This document shows, in pieces, positions 53,161 through 62,118 of a DNA stretch of 64,000 bases. A program made the position numbers and the translations under genes. Under the pieces are notes generated by a model. That model was given only the letters and a program-made list of their open reading frames with translations. It did no database searches and was not told the origin of the DNA. The first letter of the stretch is position 1. Every line of letters begins with the position of its first letter. The DNA comes from Limnohabitans sp. 15K (GTDB taxonomy: Bacteria; Pseudomonadota; Gammaproteobacteria; Burkholderiales; Burkholderiaceae_C). The stretch spans positions 1 through 64,000 of the forward strand of contig NZ_NESM01000004.1 of assembly GCF_002778285.1 (NCBI RefSeq), in the 5' to 3' direction.

Positions 53161-54698
53161 GGCTTCTCCGGCGTGGGAAGTGAAGGGGTGAGGCGTGACC
53201 AGGCGGCCAACAGGGCGTAACTGCGAAAAGGTTGCCAGGCCTGGCCCATGTGTTCCAGCGCTTGGGTGGGCCGGGCTTCGTCACGCACCCCCAGGGCGTT
53301 TTGCAGCGCCACGTCCTGCACTGGCCAGGCGTCTTCCCAGTGCAGGGTGCGCATGGCCAGGTAGTGGGCTGTCCAAGGGCCGATGCCGGGCAGGGCTTGC
53401 AGGGCGCTCAAGGTGGCGGCGACGTCGCTGCCCGGTGTCAGCTGCAGTTGACCGCTGTCGACGGCCTGTGCCAGGGCATGGATGGCGCGTTGGCGTTGGC
53501 GCACGATGCCCATGCTGCCCATGAGGGCGGCGTTTTCCTCACGGGCCAGGGTCGCCGCATCGGGGAAATGCCGATCCAGTTCAGGCCAGGGCGTCTGACA
53601 GGGCTGTCCCAAGGCCTGCACCAGGCGGTCGCCCAGCGTGCGTGCAGCTTTGACGGTGATCTGTTGCCCCAGCACGGCGCGCACGGCCAGCTCAAAGCTG
53701 TCCAGCCCACCCGGGATGCGGATGCCGTGGGATTGCGCAAAGTGCTCCCCCAGCACCGCGTGCACGGTGGCCGGGTCGGCGTCCAGATCCAGCCACTGGC
53801 GCACCTGGGCAACCAATTCGGGCAGCACCGGCAAAAGGCTGGCGCTCGCTTGCAGCTGCACATGGGGTGAGTCAGGTGCCCAACCGACCACGATCCAGCC
53901 CGTGAGTGGGGCTTGATGCGATGCCCTGGGATGCCAGCGCACCGTTCGGTGCAGCTGGGCCTGCATGCCTTCGCCTGTCCAGAGTTCAACACCAGGCAGC
54001 GAGCGGCTTTGCAAAAAGCCCCAAAGGTGTTCGCGCTGCAAGGGCGGGCGGTAGGCCAGCCGCAGTGTCACAGGTGCCCCGGGGTTGCGTGCCTGGGCAC
54101 GCAGCTGGCGGGGCGTCAACTGGTAATGCTGGGCAAAACTGGCATTCATGCGCCGTGTCGAGCCGAAACCGCTGAGGTGGGCGATCTCGGACGTGGGCAA
54201 GGGGCTGTCGTGCAGCCACTGTTTGGCGTGCAGCAGCCGCTTGGTTTGCAAATACTGCAAAGGTGAAACTTGCCAGTGCGTTTCAAACACGCGGCGCAGG
54301 TGCCGGTCGCTCACGCCCAGTTGGGCGGCCAGTGCGGTCATGGCTGGCGCTTTGCCGCCTTGACGCAAAGCCTGCTCAAGCAAGCGTGCTGCCGCTTGCG
54401 CCAGGATGGCGCTGGCGTCCGTGGTCGACCACCAGCGCTGGGCCGGGGCCAGTTCGGGGCGGCACTTGAGGCAAGGCCGGAAACCCGCCGCTTCGGCCTG
54501 TGCGGAGGTTTCAAAGAAGTGGCAGTTTTTTGGCAGAGGCAAACGCACCCGGCACACGGGACGGCAGTAAATGCCTGTGGAGCGCACCCCCATGAAGAAC
54601 AGTCCGTCAAAGCGGGCATCCTTGTCCTGGAAGGCGCGGTAGCAGCGGCCTTCGTTGACGGGCTGACCGTGCAAGAACAGTTCCTGAGGAGTGTGCAT
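53157..54698 (-). CDS. alkA: Ada-like regulator fused to AlkA DNA glycosylase
   Basis: The 513-residue protein has three parts: an Ada zinc/methyl-phosphotriester domain with the four Cys in IYCRPVCRVRL, KNCHFFET and CLKCRPEL; an AraC-type helix-turn-helix (LAAQLGVSDRHLRRVFE, then SEIAHLSGFGSTRRMNASF); and an AlkA HhH-GPD glycosylase with LPGIGPWTAHYLAMR and a likely catalytic Asp in PVQDVAL. It would sense alkyl-phosphotriester damage, activate repair genes and itself excise 3-methyladenine. I chose ATG 54698 (MHTPQELF); other ATGs 9 to 93 bases upstream are possible. It is divergent from the phosphomannomutase gene. Confidence 0.9.
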   Translation of the reverse strand: MHTPQELFLHGQPVNEGRCYRAFQDKDARFDGLFFMGVRSTGIYCRPVCRVRLPLPKNCHFFETSAQAEAAGFRPCLKCRPELAPAQRWWSTTDASAILAQAAARLLEQALRQGGKAPAMTALAAQLGVSDRHLRRVFETHWQVSPLQYLQTKRLLHAKQWLHDSPLPTSEIAHLSGFGSTRRMNASFAQHYQLTPRQLRAQARNPGAPVTLRLAYRPPLQREHLWGFLQSRSLPGVELWTGEGMQAQLHRTVRWHPRASHQAPLTGWIVVGWAPDSPHVQLQASASLLPVLPELVAQVRQWLDLDADPATVHAVLGEHFAQSHGIRIPGGLDSFELAVRAVLGQQITVKAARTLGDRLVQALGQPCQTPWPELDRHFPDAATLAREENAALMGSMGIVRQRQRAIHALAQAVDSGQLQLTPGSDVAATLSALQALPGIGPWTAHYLAMRTLHWEDAWPVQDVALQNALGVRDEARPTQALEHMGQAWQPFRSYALLAAWSRLTPSLPTPEKP

Positions 54699-54832
54699 GT
54701 GGGGCATGTTAGTCGCAAAAACCGAAGGCATGAGCCATTTTCGGACATGCGGTTTCGAGCCTGTTTCGGAATGTTGTGCCGCCATTGACACCTACAATTG
54801 ACGATCATTCTCTGCGCATAAACGGGTTCCTC

Positions 54833-56236
54833 ATGCAAGTCACCGCCTCCATCTTCAAAGCCTACGACATTCGCGGCGTGGTGCCGGGCACCTTGAACGA
54901 AACATTTGCCGAGGGCTTAGGCCAAGCATTTGGAACGCAAGCCCTGTCTGAAGGCCAAACCCGGGTGGCTGTAGGGCGCGACGGCCGTTTGAGTGGGCCC
55001 AGCTTGTCGGATGCACTCATTCGTGGTTTGGTGGCTGCGGGTGTGCAGGTCATCGACATTGGGTTGTCGACCACGCCCATGCTTTACTTTGCTGCCCACA
55101 CCGCATGCCAAAGTGGCATTCAGGTGACGGGCAGTCACAACCCCAAGGATTACAACGGTTTCAAGATGGTTTTGGGTGGCCGCGCCATTTATGGGGATGA
55201 AATTCAGGCCCTGCGGCACATGATGGAAGCCGAAACCTGGCAGTTGCGTGAAGGGGGGCACGTCACGCATCTGGACGTGCTGGCCGACTACACGCAGCGC
55301 ATCGTGGGCGACGTGAAGTTGGCGCGTCCCATGAAGATCGTGATCGATTCTGGCAACGGCATTGCCGGCGCTTCGGCACCCGGCATCTTTCGGGCTTTGG
55401 GTTGCGAGGTGATCGAGCTGTTCAGCGAAGTGGACGGCAACTTTCCCAACCACCACCCCGATCCCAGCAAGCCTGAAAACCTGCAAGACCTGATCAACGC
55501 TTTGCAAAGCACAGACGCTGAACTCGGCTTGGCTTTTGACGGTGACGGCGACCGCTTGGGCATCGTGACCAAAGACGGCCAAAACATCTACCCGGATCGC
55601 CAGATGCAGTTGTTTGCCCAGGACGTGCTCAGCCGAGTGCCGGGTGGCACCATCTTGTTTGATGTGAAGTGCTCCCAACGCTTGGCCCCAGTCATTGAGG
55701 CAGCGGGCGGCACGGCCCTGATGTACAAAACAGGCCACTCGCTCATCAAGGCCCAAATGAAAGCCATTGAGGCTGCAGGTGGTCAGGCACCTTTGGGTGG
55801 CGAGATGAGCGGCCACATTTTCTTCAAAGAGCGTTGGTACGGTTTTGACGATGGCACCTACGCGGGTGGTCGCATGCTGGAAATCCTCAGCCAATCCCCT
55901 GACGCCAACGCGGTGCTCATTGCTTTGCCCACCAGTTTCAGCACACCCGAGCTGAATGTGGCTTGCGCCGAAGGTGAGCCGCACAGCGTGACGGCTCTCT
56001 TGCAGGCCAAAGCCGCCAACGCTTTCAGTGCCCCGGCCAAAGTCTCAGACATCGACGGCCTTCGGGTGGACTGGCCCGATGGTTTTGGTTTGATCCGTGC
56101 GTCCAACACGACACCTGTGCTGGTGTTGCGTTTTGAAGGCCAGACCGAAGTGGCCTTGCACCGTATCGAAGCCGAGATGCTGGCGCTGTTGCGTTCGGTC
56201 AAGCCCGATGCCCAGCTAGGCGCAGCGGCGCATTGA
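54833..56236 (+). CDS. manB: Phosphomannomutase/phosphoglucomutase
   Basis: The 467-residue enzyme is of the alpha-D-phosphohexomutase superfamily: FKAYDIRGVV, the catalytic serine loop VTGSHNPKDYNG, metal-binding FDGDGDRLG, and the sugar-binding GGEMSGHIFF and RASNTTPVLV. It interconverts mannose or glucose 6- and 1-phosphates for nucleotide sugars. GGGTTCCTC precedes the ATG at 54833; an upstream frame start is rejected. The neighbours point to lipopolysaccharide or exopolysaccharide synthesis. Confidence 0.93.
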   Translation: MQVTASIFKAYDIRGVVPGTLNETFAEGLGQAFGTQALSEGQTRVAVGRDGRLSGPSLSDALIRGLVAAGVQVIDIGLSTTPMLYFAAHTACQSGIQVTGSHNPKDYNGFKMVLGGRAIYGDEIQALRHMMEAETWQLREGGHVTHLDVLADYTQRIVGDVKLARPMKIVIDSGNGIAGASAPGIFRALGCEVIELFSEVDGNFPNHHPDPSKPENLQDLINALQSTDAELGLAFDGDGDRLGIVTKDGQNIYPDRQMQLFAQDVLSRVPGGTILFDVKCSQRLAPVIEAAGGTALMYKTGHSLIKAQMKAIEAAGGQAPLGGEMSGHIFFKERWYGFDDGTYAGGRMLEILSQSPDANAVLIALPTSFSTPELNVACAEGEPHSVTALLQAKAANAFSAPAKVSDIDGLRVDWPDGFGLIRASNTTPVLVLRFEGQTEVALHRIEAEMLALLRSVKPDAQLGAAAH

Positions 56237-56255
56237 ACAAGACACAAAACTTGCC

Positions 56256-57335
56256 ATGAACTTTGCCAATGCCGTGCTCAGCGATGACCCAGAGGTGATC
56301 GTTTTTAACCTGAAACAACGCTACACAGGCGTGTCGGCCACCATCAACGCTTTGGTGCCCTTGCAAGCCCAACAGTGGAACTTGGGTTTTTGCGGCACAC
56401 GCATGTCCAACGGTGTCGATGGCATGACCTTGGGTCAAGCCATTCAACGGTCCCGAAAGCCGCCAGTGGGTCGTGCGTTTCGCATTTGGCATGTGCGGCG
56501 TGACCCCGAAATGATGGCCGCCATTTTTGCGCGCGATGTCTTGCGTTTGCCCATCAAATTGGTGTTCACCTCGGCCGCCCAGCATTTGCACGGGCGCTTT
56601 CCAAGGTGGTTGATTTCCAAAATGGACGCGGTCATCTCCACCACGCCCCTCGCTGCCAGTTTTGTGCCCAACACCACGGCTGTGGTGCCGCACGGCATTG
56701 ATTTGTCTCGATTCAGTCCGCCGCCTGACAAGCTCAATGCTTGGGCCAGTTCGGGTTTGCCGGGACAGTACGGCATTGGGGTGTTTGGTCGCGTGCGTCC
56801 TGACAAAGGCAGCGATGTGTTTGTCCAGGCCATGATCCAAGCCTTGCCCCACTTGCCCGGTGCGACGGCCGTGATTGCGGGCTTGGCCCAACCTCAACAC
56901 CAGGCCTATCAGCAAGACCTGCAAAGGCAGATCGATACCGCCGGTTTGAACGATCGCATTTTTTTTCTGGGTGAAGTGCCTGCGGGCGAAGTGCACCTGT
57001 GGTACCAGCGCTGCTTGTTGTGCGTGGCTTGCCCACGGTACGAGCCGTTTGGCCTGACGCCTTTTGAGGCCGCTGCGACAGGGTGCGCCTTGGTGTGCTC
57101 GCGAACAGGCGCGTTTGACCAATTGGCCCTACCCGGCGTCACGGGTGAGATGGTGGAGACCGATGATGTGGATGGGCTCGCCAAGGCGGTCTTGTCGGTG
57201 ATGCAAGACCCGCAGCATGCTGCTCGATTGGGGGAGGCCGCGCAAGCGCGTGTCACCGAACACTTTTCTCTGTCCAAAGAAGCAGAAGGCATTGCCCGTG
57301 TTTACCGCGGTCTGTTTGAAAAGGCTTTTGATTGA
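56256..57335 (+). CDS. GT4-type glycosyltransferase (LpcC-like)
   Basis: The 359-residue protein is a GT-B fold enzyme: IGVFGRVRPDKGSDVFVQAM, IFFLGEVPAGEVHLWY and the E-x7-E motif in RYEPFGLTPFEAAATG. It looks like the LpcC-type mannosyl or related core glycosyltransferases. The donor is probably a nucleotide sugar such as GDP-mannose, in line with the mutase upstream, but this is inference. Its stop codon overlaps the waaA start by one base (TGATG). Confidence 0.85.
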   Translation: MNFANAVLSDDPEVIVFNLKQRYTGVSATINALVPLQAQQWNLGFCGTRMSNGVDGMTLGQAIQRSRKPPVGRAFRIWHVRRDPEMMAAIFARDVLRLPIKLVFTSAAQHLHGRFPRWLISKMDAVISTTPLAASFVPNTTAVVPHGIDLSRFSPPPDKLNAWASSGLPGQYGIGVFGRVRPDKGSDVFVQAMIQALPHLPGATAVIAGLAQPQHQAYQQDLQRQIDTAGLNDRIFFLGEVPAGEVHLWYQRCLLCVACPRYEPFGLTPFEAAATGCALVCSRTGAFDQLALPGVTGEMVETDDVDGLAKAVLSVMQDPQHAARLGEAAQARVTEHFSLSKEAEGIARVYRGLFEKAFD

Positions 57336-58696
57336 TGACGGGCTCACCTGCCGATTGGAGTTGGCGTGAGCGATGGGCCTTGCTGGGCTACGACTGGCTG
57401 ATGCAGCTTTTGCAACCCCTTTTGCGGATCAAACTAAAGCGCAGAGCCCGGCAAGAGCCTGAGTATGGTGTGCGGATTGCGCAGCGATTCGGGCGTTATT
57501 CAGAGCAACCGCCCCAAGGTGGGTTTGTTTGGCTGCATGCGGTCTCTCTGGGCGAAACCCGTGCTGCGGCCTTGCTGTTGCCTGCGCTGCGGGAGGCCAT
57601 TCCTGGCATGCGGCTTTTGTTGACACACAGCACGGCGACCGGTTGGCATCAGGGGCGCAGTCTCTTGCAAGCGGGAGATCAACAGGCTTGGCTACCCTGG
57701 GACACCGAGCAAGCAACACGGCAATTTTTGACGCACTTCAAGCCGAGCATGGGACTGCTCATGGAAACAGAAGTTTGGCCCAATTTGGTCCAAACTTGTC
57801 GTCAGGCCCAAGTGCCTTTGTGCTTGATCAATGCCCGGATGAGTGAGAAGTCCTGCACGAAGGCGCTGCGCTGGCCGCTGCTTTCTGGACCGGCCTACCG
57901 GGGTTTGAGTGCTGTGCTGGCGCAAACGCCATCCGATGCGCATCGCCTGCGGGCATTGGGATGCCCTGCTGTTGACGTGGTGGGCAACCTCAAATTCGAT
58001 GTCACTGTCTCTGAGCAGTCGCAAGCTTTGGCCCTGCGCTGGCAAAGCGGTTTGTCATCTCGCCAGGTGGTGATGTTGGCCAGCACCCGCGAAGGTGAAG
58101 AGCTGATGTGGTTACAAGCTTTGCAGTCCGATCCCGAGCGCTTGGCCCAATTCAAGGCGCTTGGCGTTTTGTGGTTGTTGGTGCCACGTCACCCCCAACG
58201 GTTTGACGAGGTGCATGCGTTGCTTGAACAAGCAGGTTGTCGTTGCGAAAAGCGCAGTGCGTGGGGTGACTTGGCGCCCACTTCAGCGCTCAAGGCGGAG
58301 GTCGACGTTTTACTGGGCGACAGTCTGGGTGAGATGCAAGCCTATTATTTGGTCAGTCAGATGGCACTTTTGGGCGGTAGTTTTGCGCCGCTTGGCGGGC
58401 AAAATTTGATCGAAGCCGCAGCCTGTGGATGCCCCGTGGTCATGGGGCCACACACGTTTAATTTTTCCGAAGCTGCCGAATCGGCTGCCGCTTGTGGGGC
58501 TGCGTTGCGGGTGCCGGACATGCAAGCAGGCCTTGACCATGTGTTGTGGGCGCTCAGCCAACCGCAATGGTTGATCCAAGCGCGAGGTGGGACACAAACA
58601 CTTTTAGACACCGGCCGTGGCGCTGTTACCCTGCACAGCAAAGCTTTGAAAGCCCAGTGGCTTGCACTGCCTTTGACCCCACAAGGCGACCGTTGA
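57335..58696 (+). CDS. waaA: 3-deoxy-D-manno-octulosonic acid transferase
   Basis: The 453-residue enzyme has an N-terminal membrane-associated segment, then FVWLHAVSLGETRAA, LLLTHSTATGW, LMETEVWPNL and LGGSFAPLGGQNLIEAAACGCPVVMGP, all WaaA/KdtA blocks. It adds Kdo to lipid A at the inner membrane. The ATG at 57335 (MTGSPADW) is used; a TTG three bases earlier is less likely. It overlaps the glycosyltransferase gene and ends two bases from convergent galE. Confidence 0.93.
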   Translation: MTGSPADWSWRERWALLGYDWLMQLLQPLLRIKLKRRARQEPEYGVRIAQRFGRYSEQPPQGGFVWLHAVSLGETRAAALLLPALREAIPGMRLLLTHSTATGWHQGRSLLQAGDQQAWLPWDTEQATRQFLTHFKPSMGLLMETEVWPNLVQTCRQAQVPLCLINARMSEKSCTKALRWPLLSGPAYRGLSAVLAQTPSDAHRLRALGCPAVDVVGNLKFDVTVSEQSQALALRWQSGLSSRQVVMLASTREGEELMWLQALQSDPERLAQFKALGVLWLLVPRHPQRFDEVHALLEQAGCRCEKRSAWGDLAPTSALKAEVDVLLGDSLGEMQAYYLVSQMALLGGSFAPLGGQNLIEAAACGCPVVMGPHTFNFSEAAESAAACGAALRVPDMQAGLDHVLWALSQPQWLIQARGGTQTLLDTGRGAVTLHSKALKAQWLALPLTPQGDR

Positions 58697-58697
58697 T

Positions 58698-59672
58698 CTA
58701 CTGAGGCAAAGATTTTTCCCAGGCCCAGGCGTGAGCAACGATCTCATCCAGTGAAGTCCATTGGGGTTGCCAACCCAACACTTTTTTGGCTTGCGTCGCA
58801 TCGGCCACCAAGCGATCGGGGTCGCCATCTCTACGGGGTGCATCCACCGTTGAAATGGTTTGGCCTGTGACACGGCGGGCGGTCTCAATCACTTCTTGGA
58901 CTGAATAACCGTTGCCATTGCCCAAGTTGTACTGTTGGCTGTCCGCCCCATGGATCAGGCTTTCCAGGGCAAGCCGATGAGCGTCGCACAGGTCTGCAAC
59001 GTGCACATAATCTCTCACGCAGGTGCCATCCGGTGTGTCGTAATCGCGGCCAAAAACCGAGATGTGGGGTTTTTTGCCGGAAGCCACTTGCAAAACCAAG
59101 GGAATCAGGTGTGTTTCTGGTTCATGCCGTTCGCCCAATTGGACTTCGGGGTCTGCCCCTGCGGCATTGAAGTACCTCAAGCACACGGACTTCAAGCCGT
59201 AGGCATGGTCAAAATCATCCAAGATCTGCTCGACCATCCATTTGCTGCGCCCATAGGGGTTGATGGGCTGCTGGGGGTGCTTCTCGTCAATGGGCGAGTA
59301 AAGGGGTTGCCCAAAGGTGGCGGCCGTTGAGGAGAAAACAAAACGGTTGACCCCCGCCAGCCGCATGGCCTCCAGCAAACGGAGGGTGTTGGCCACATTG
59401 TTTTCGTAATATTTGGCAGGTTCTTGAACCGACTCACCGACCTGAATGAACGATGCAAAGTGCATCACTGCATCAAAACGCCCGGGTTGAATCAGTTGGG
59501 CCAGCAAGTCTTTGTCTGCCAGATCGCCCTGGACAAAATCCCCGTACAGCACCGCATCGCGGTGGCCGTTGCTCAGGTTGTCCAGCGTGGTGACACGGCA
59601 ACCTGAACGTCCCAGTTGTTTCACCATGTGCGAGCCAATAAAACCCGCACCGCCGACCACCAAGACGTTCAT
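58698..59672 (-). CDS. galE: UDP-glucose 4-epimerase
   Basis: The 324-residue SDR enzyme has the NAD motif VVGGAGFIGSH, FSSTAATFG with Ser/Thr, NPYGRSK with the catalytic Tyr-x3-Lys, and RYFNAAGADP. It interconverts UDP-glucose and UDP-galactose for surface polysaccharides. It is convergent with waaA with one base between the stops, and the tolC gene lies upstream on the same strand with three bases between. Confidence 0.94.
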   Translation of the reverse strand: MNVLVVGGAGFIGSHMVKQLGRSGCRVTTLDNLSNGHRDAVLYGDFVQGDLADKDLLAQLIQPGRFDAVMHFASFIQVGESVQEPAKYYENNVANTLRLLEAMRLAGVNRFVFSSTAATFGQPLYSPIDEKHPQQPINPYGRSKWMVEQILDDFDHAYGLKSVCLRYFNAAGADPEVQLGERHEPETHLIPLVLQVASGKKPHISVFGRDYDTPDGTCVRDYVHVADLCDAHRLALESLIHGADSQQYNLGNGNGYSVQEVIETARRVTGQTISTVDAPRRDGDPDRLVADATQAKKVLGWQPQWTSLDEIVAHAWAWEKSLPQ

Positions 59673-59675
59673 TTT

Positions 59676-61031
59676 TTACTTTTGCAGCAAATCGTTGGTT
59701 TTTTGCAGGTCTTCCAGTTTGAGCACACCAGCCGCTTGGCTTAATTTGAGACGTCCCAGCAAGACGTCGTAACGCGCCTTGGCCAGATCCCGCTTGGTCT
59801 GAAAGAGTTGACTTTGGCTGTTGAGCACGTCGATGTTGATGCGCACACCGACTTGGTAGCCCAGCTTGTTGGCATCGAGCGCCACTTGGCTGGACGATTC
59901 GGCTGCCTGCAGGGCCGTGGCTTGTCCAATGCCCGATTGCAAGCCAAAGTAGGCGGTGCGAGTGGCCTGGGCCACTTGGCGTTGGACGCTTTCAAGGTCC
60001 AAGCGGGCTTTTTCTTCCAATGCCACGGTTTCGCGAATGCGGTTTTGAGTGGCAAAACCCGCAAAAAGGGGCACGTTCAAGTTGATGCCTAAAGAAGCCA
60101 AGTTCACCTGGTTGCTTCCCCCAACGAGGTTGGCGGTGGCGGTTCCATTGATGTTCTTTTGTGAGTTGTAACCCAGGGTCAGGTCCACCGTGGGTTTGTG
60201 TCCCGCTTGGGCTTTCTCTGTTTCCAGTTTGGCGACTTCAAAATTGGTCCTAGCCTGTTGGATGCCCGGGTGGTTTTGTGCACTGGTATCGACCCAAGTG
60301 TCCACACTGCCCTCTGGCACCGGTGGCAATTCAACGCGGGCTTGAAAGTTCTTCGGTTGGATACCTGTTTTGCCAACCAGGATTTCCAAAGCCATTTTTT
60401 TGACCCGTAGGTCATTGTCTGCCGCGATTTCCTGTGCGGTCACCAAGTCAAACCGTGCTTGGGCTTCCCGTGTGTCCGTGATGGTGGCCGTACCGACTTC
60501 AAAATTGCGTTTGGCACTGGCGAGTTGCTCGCCCACAGCAGCCTTTTGGGCTTTGACAAAGGTCAGGCTGTCTTGCGCACCCAGCACGTCAAAGTAAGAC
60601 TGGCTCGCCCGAATGATCAGATCCTGTTCAGCTTGGACCAAAGCGGCTTGTGCGGCATCCAGGGCTTTTTGGCTTTGACGGTAAGTCGCCAAGTTGGCGG
60701 GTCGGTACAGAGGCTGTGTGGCATTGATGCCCGCAGTTTGTGTGTTGTAAGCACGGGAAATGGCCCCAATGCCTGTGATGTCCAGTTCGGTCCGGGAGGC
60801 GCTGCCCGACAGACCGACTGTGGGCAGCAGCACCGCTTTGCCTTGGTCTGCTTTGGCCAAACTGGCTTGGTACTGCGCTTTGGCCGAAAGATAGGCCGCA
60901 TCATAGTTTTTGGCCAGGTCAAAAACCTCCGTCAAGCTCTGCGCTTGGGCGCTGCCGGCCAAGGCGATGCCCACGAACAGATGAACCGAAGAGCGTTGGA
61001 ACAGGGTCCGGGCGGAGAATGGGAGCTGCAT
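59676..61031 (-). CDS. tolC: TolC-family outer membrane channel
   Basis: The 451-residue protein has a signal peptide (ALAGSAQAQ), the TolC opening SLTEVFDLAKNYDAAYLSAKAQY, and two homologous halves each ending with a hairpin and a beta-strand (LYRPANLATYRQSQKAL; FAGFATQNRIRETVALEEKA). It is the exit duct for RND and type I pumps. I start at 61031; ten more residues upstream start at 61061 but lack a better ribosome site. The RND pump gene is about 1.1 kb further upstream on the same strand. Confidence 0.92.
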   Translation of the reverse strand: MQLPFSARTLFQRSSVHLFVGIALAGSAQAQSLTEVFDLAKNYDAAYLSAKAQYQASLAKADQGKAVLLPTVGLSGSASRTELDITGIGAISRAYNTQTAGINATQPLYRPANLATYRQSQKALDAAQAALVQAEQDLIIRASQSYFDVLGAQDSLTFVKAQKAAVGEQLASAKRNFEVGTATITDTREAQARFDLVTAQEIAADNDLRVKKMALEILVGKTGIQPKNFQARVELPPVPEGSVDTWVDTSAQNHPGIQQARTNFEVAKLETEKAQAGHKPTVDLTLGYNSQKNINGTATANLVGGSNQVNLASLGINLNVPLFAGFATQNRIRETVALEEKARLDLESVQRQVAQATRTAYFGLQSGIGQATALQAAESSSQVALDANKLGYQVGVRINIDVLNSQSQLFQTKRDLAKARYDVLLGRLKLSQAAGVLKLEDLQKTNDLLQK

Positions 61032-61070
61032 GCACTTCTTTCTTGTAAACCGACTAAACATCGGTGTGTA

Positions 61071-61400
61071 TCAATAAACCGGAACAGTGGGATCGACCTG
61101 GGCCGACCAGGCATGGATGCCTCCGGCCACATTCACAACTTGGAAGCCATGCTGGAGCAAGAAGTTGGCCACCTGCATGCTGCGGCTACCGTGGTGGCAC
61201 AGGCAAGCAATCGGTTTGGCTTTGTCCAGTTCATCCAGTCGCGCAGGAATGGTTTGCATGGGCATGTGCACCAGGTCCATGCCTTCGGGCTTGGCGCTGG
61301 CGGTTTGCACTTCCCATCCTTCGCGCACATCGAGCAAGATGGGGCGTTGGGTTTGTTGGCTGGTCCATTCGGCCATCTGAGAGGGGGAGAGCTGTTGCAT
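61071..61400 (-). CDS. Single-domain rhodanese-like protein
   Basis: The 109-residue protein has RPILLDVREGWEV, the catalytic loop CLCHHGSRS with Cys, and NVAGGIHAWS, the standard rhodanese blocks. It transfers sulfane sulfur to an acceptor that cannot be told here. I start at 61400 (MQQLSPSQ); the longer frame begins inside pcm. It lies between pcm and tolC, the order common in betaproteobacteria. Confidence 0.9.
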   Translation of the reverse strand: MQQLSPSQMAEWTSQQTQRPILLDVREGWEVQTASAKPEGMDLVHMPMQTIPARLDELDKAKPIACLCHHGSRSMQVANFLLQHGFQVVNVAGGIHAWSAQVDPTVPVY

Positions 61401-61417
61401 GGTGATCAGAACCTGAA

Positions 61418-62077
61418 TTAGAACTTGAAGCTGGAGGGCTCGGCAAAGCCTGACAAGCGGGGCGCGTTGGCATCCCAAGGTTCGGTGGTGGACCAGCTCG
61501 TCTCACTGTTGCGGGTGATCACAGTGGCACGCATCATGGGCTCTTGACCCACGATCGCTGCCAAGCGGCCGCCCACGCTCAGTTGCTGCAACAAGGTCGC
61601 AGGCACTTCGGCGACCGAGCCATTGAGCACGATCACGTCAAACGGACCATCTGCAGAGGCGCCTTGGCTGCCATCGGCATGGCGGACGGTGACGTTGGTG
61701 ACGCCCGCTTTTTGCAGGTTGGTTTGTGCTTGTCCAGCCAAGCCTGAATCGATTTCCAAGCTCAGCACGCTGGCCGCTTGGTTGGCCAGCAAAGCGGCCA
61801 TGAAGCCCGATCCGGTGCCCACGTCCAGCGCTTTGTCACCGGACTGAACAGCCAAATCTTGCAGAAGACGGGCCTGAACGCGCGGGGCCAGCATGACTTG
61901 GTTGGGCGCAGCGCCCAGAGGAATCTCCATGTCCACAAAGGCCAAAGCCTTGTGCGCCAAAGGCACAAAATCTTCACGGCGCACGGTAGACAGCAGTTCC
62001 AGCACTTGAGGGTCCAGCACTTCCCAAGGGCGGATTTGCTGCTCAATCATGTTGAAGCGGGCTTGGTTCATGTCCAT
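61418..62077 (-). CDS. pcm: Protein-L-isoaspartate O-methyltransferase
   Basis: The 219-residue enzyme has MIEQQIRPW, REDFVPLAHKALAFVD, LDVGTGSGFMAALLA (SAM-binding) and GRLAAIVG. It methylates isoaspartate in damaged proteins. The chain matches the short betaproteobacterial form. ATG 62077 and an ATG two codons later are equally possible. It is followed by the rhodanese gene after 17 bases. Confidence 0.92.
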   Translation of the reverse strand: MDMNQARFNMIEQQIRPWEVLDPQVLELLSTVRREDFVPLAHKALAFVDMEIPLGAAPNQVMLAPRVQARLLQDLAVQSGDKALDVGTGSGFMAALLANQAASVLSLEIDSGLAGQAQTNLQKAGVTNVTVRHADGSQGASADGPFDVIVLNGSVAEVPATLLQQLSVGGRLAAIVGQEPMMRATVITRNSETSWSTTEPWDANAPRLSGFAEPSSFKF

Positions 62078-62118
62078 TTCTTACTCCTGCGGGTATCTGT
62101 TTCAAATATCGGGTGATT

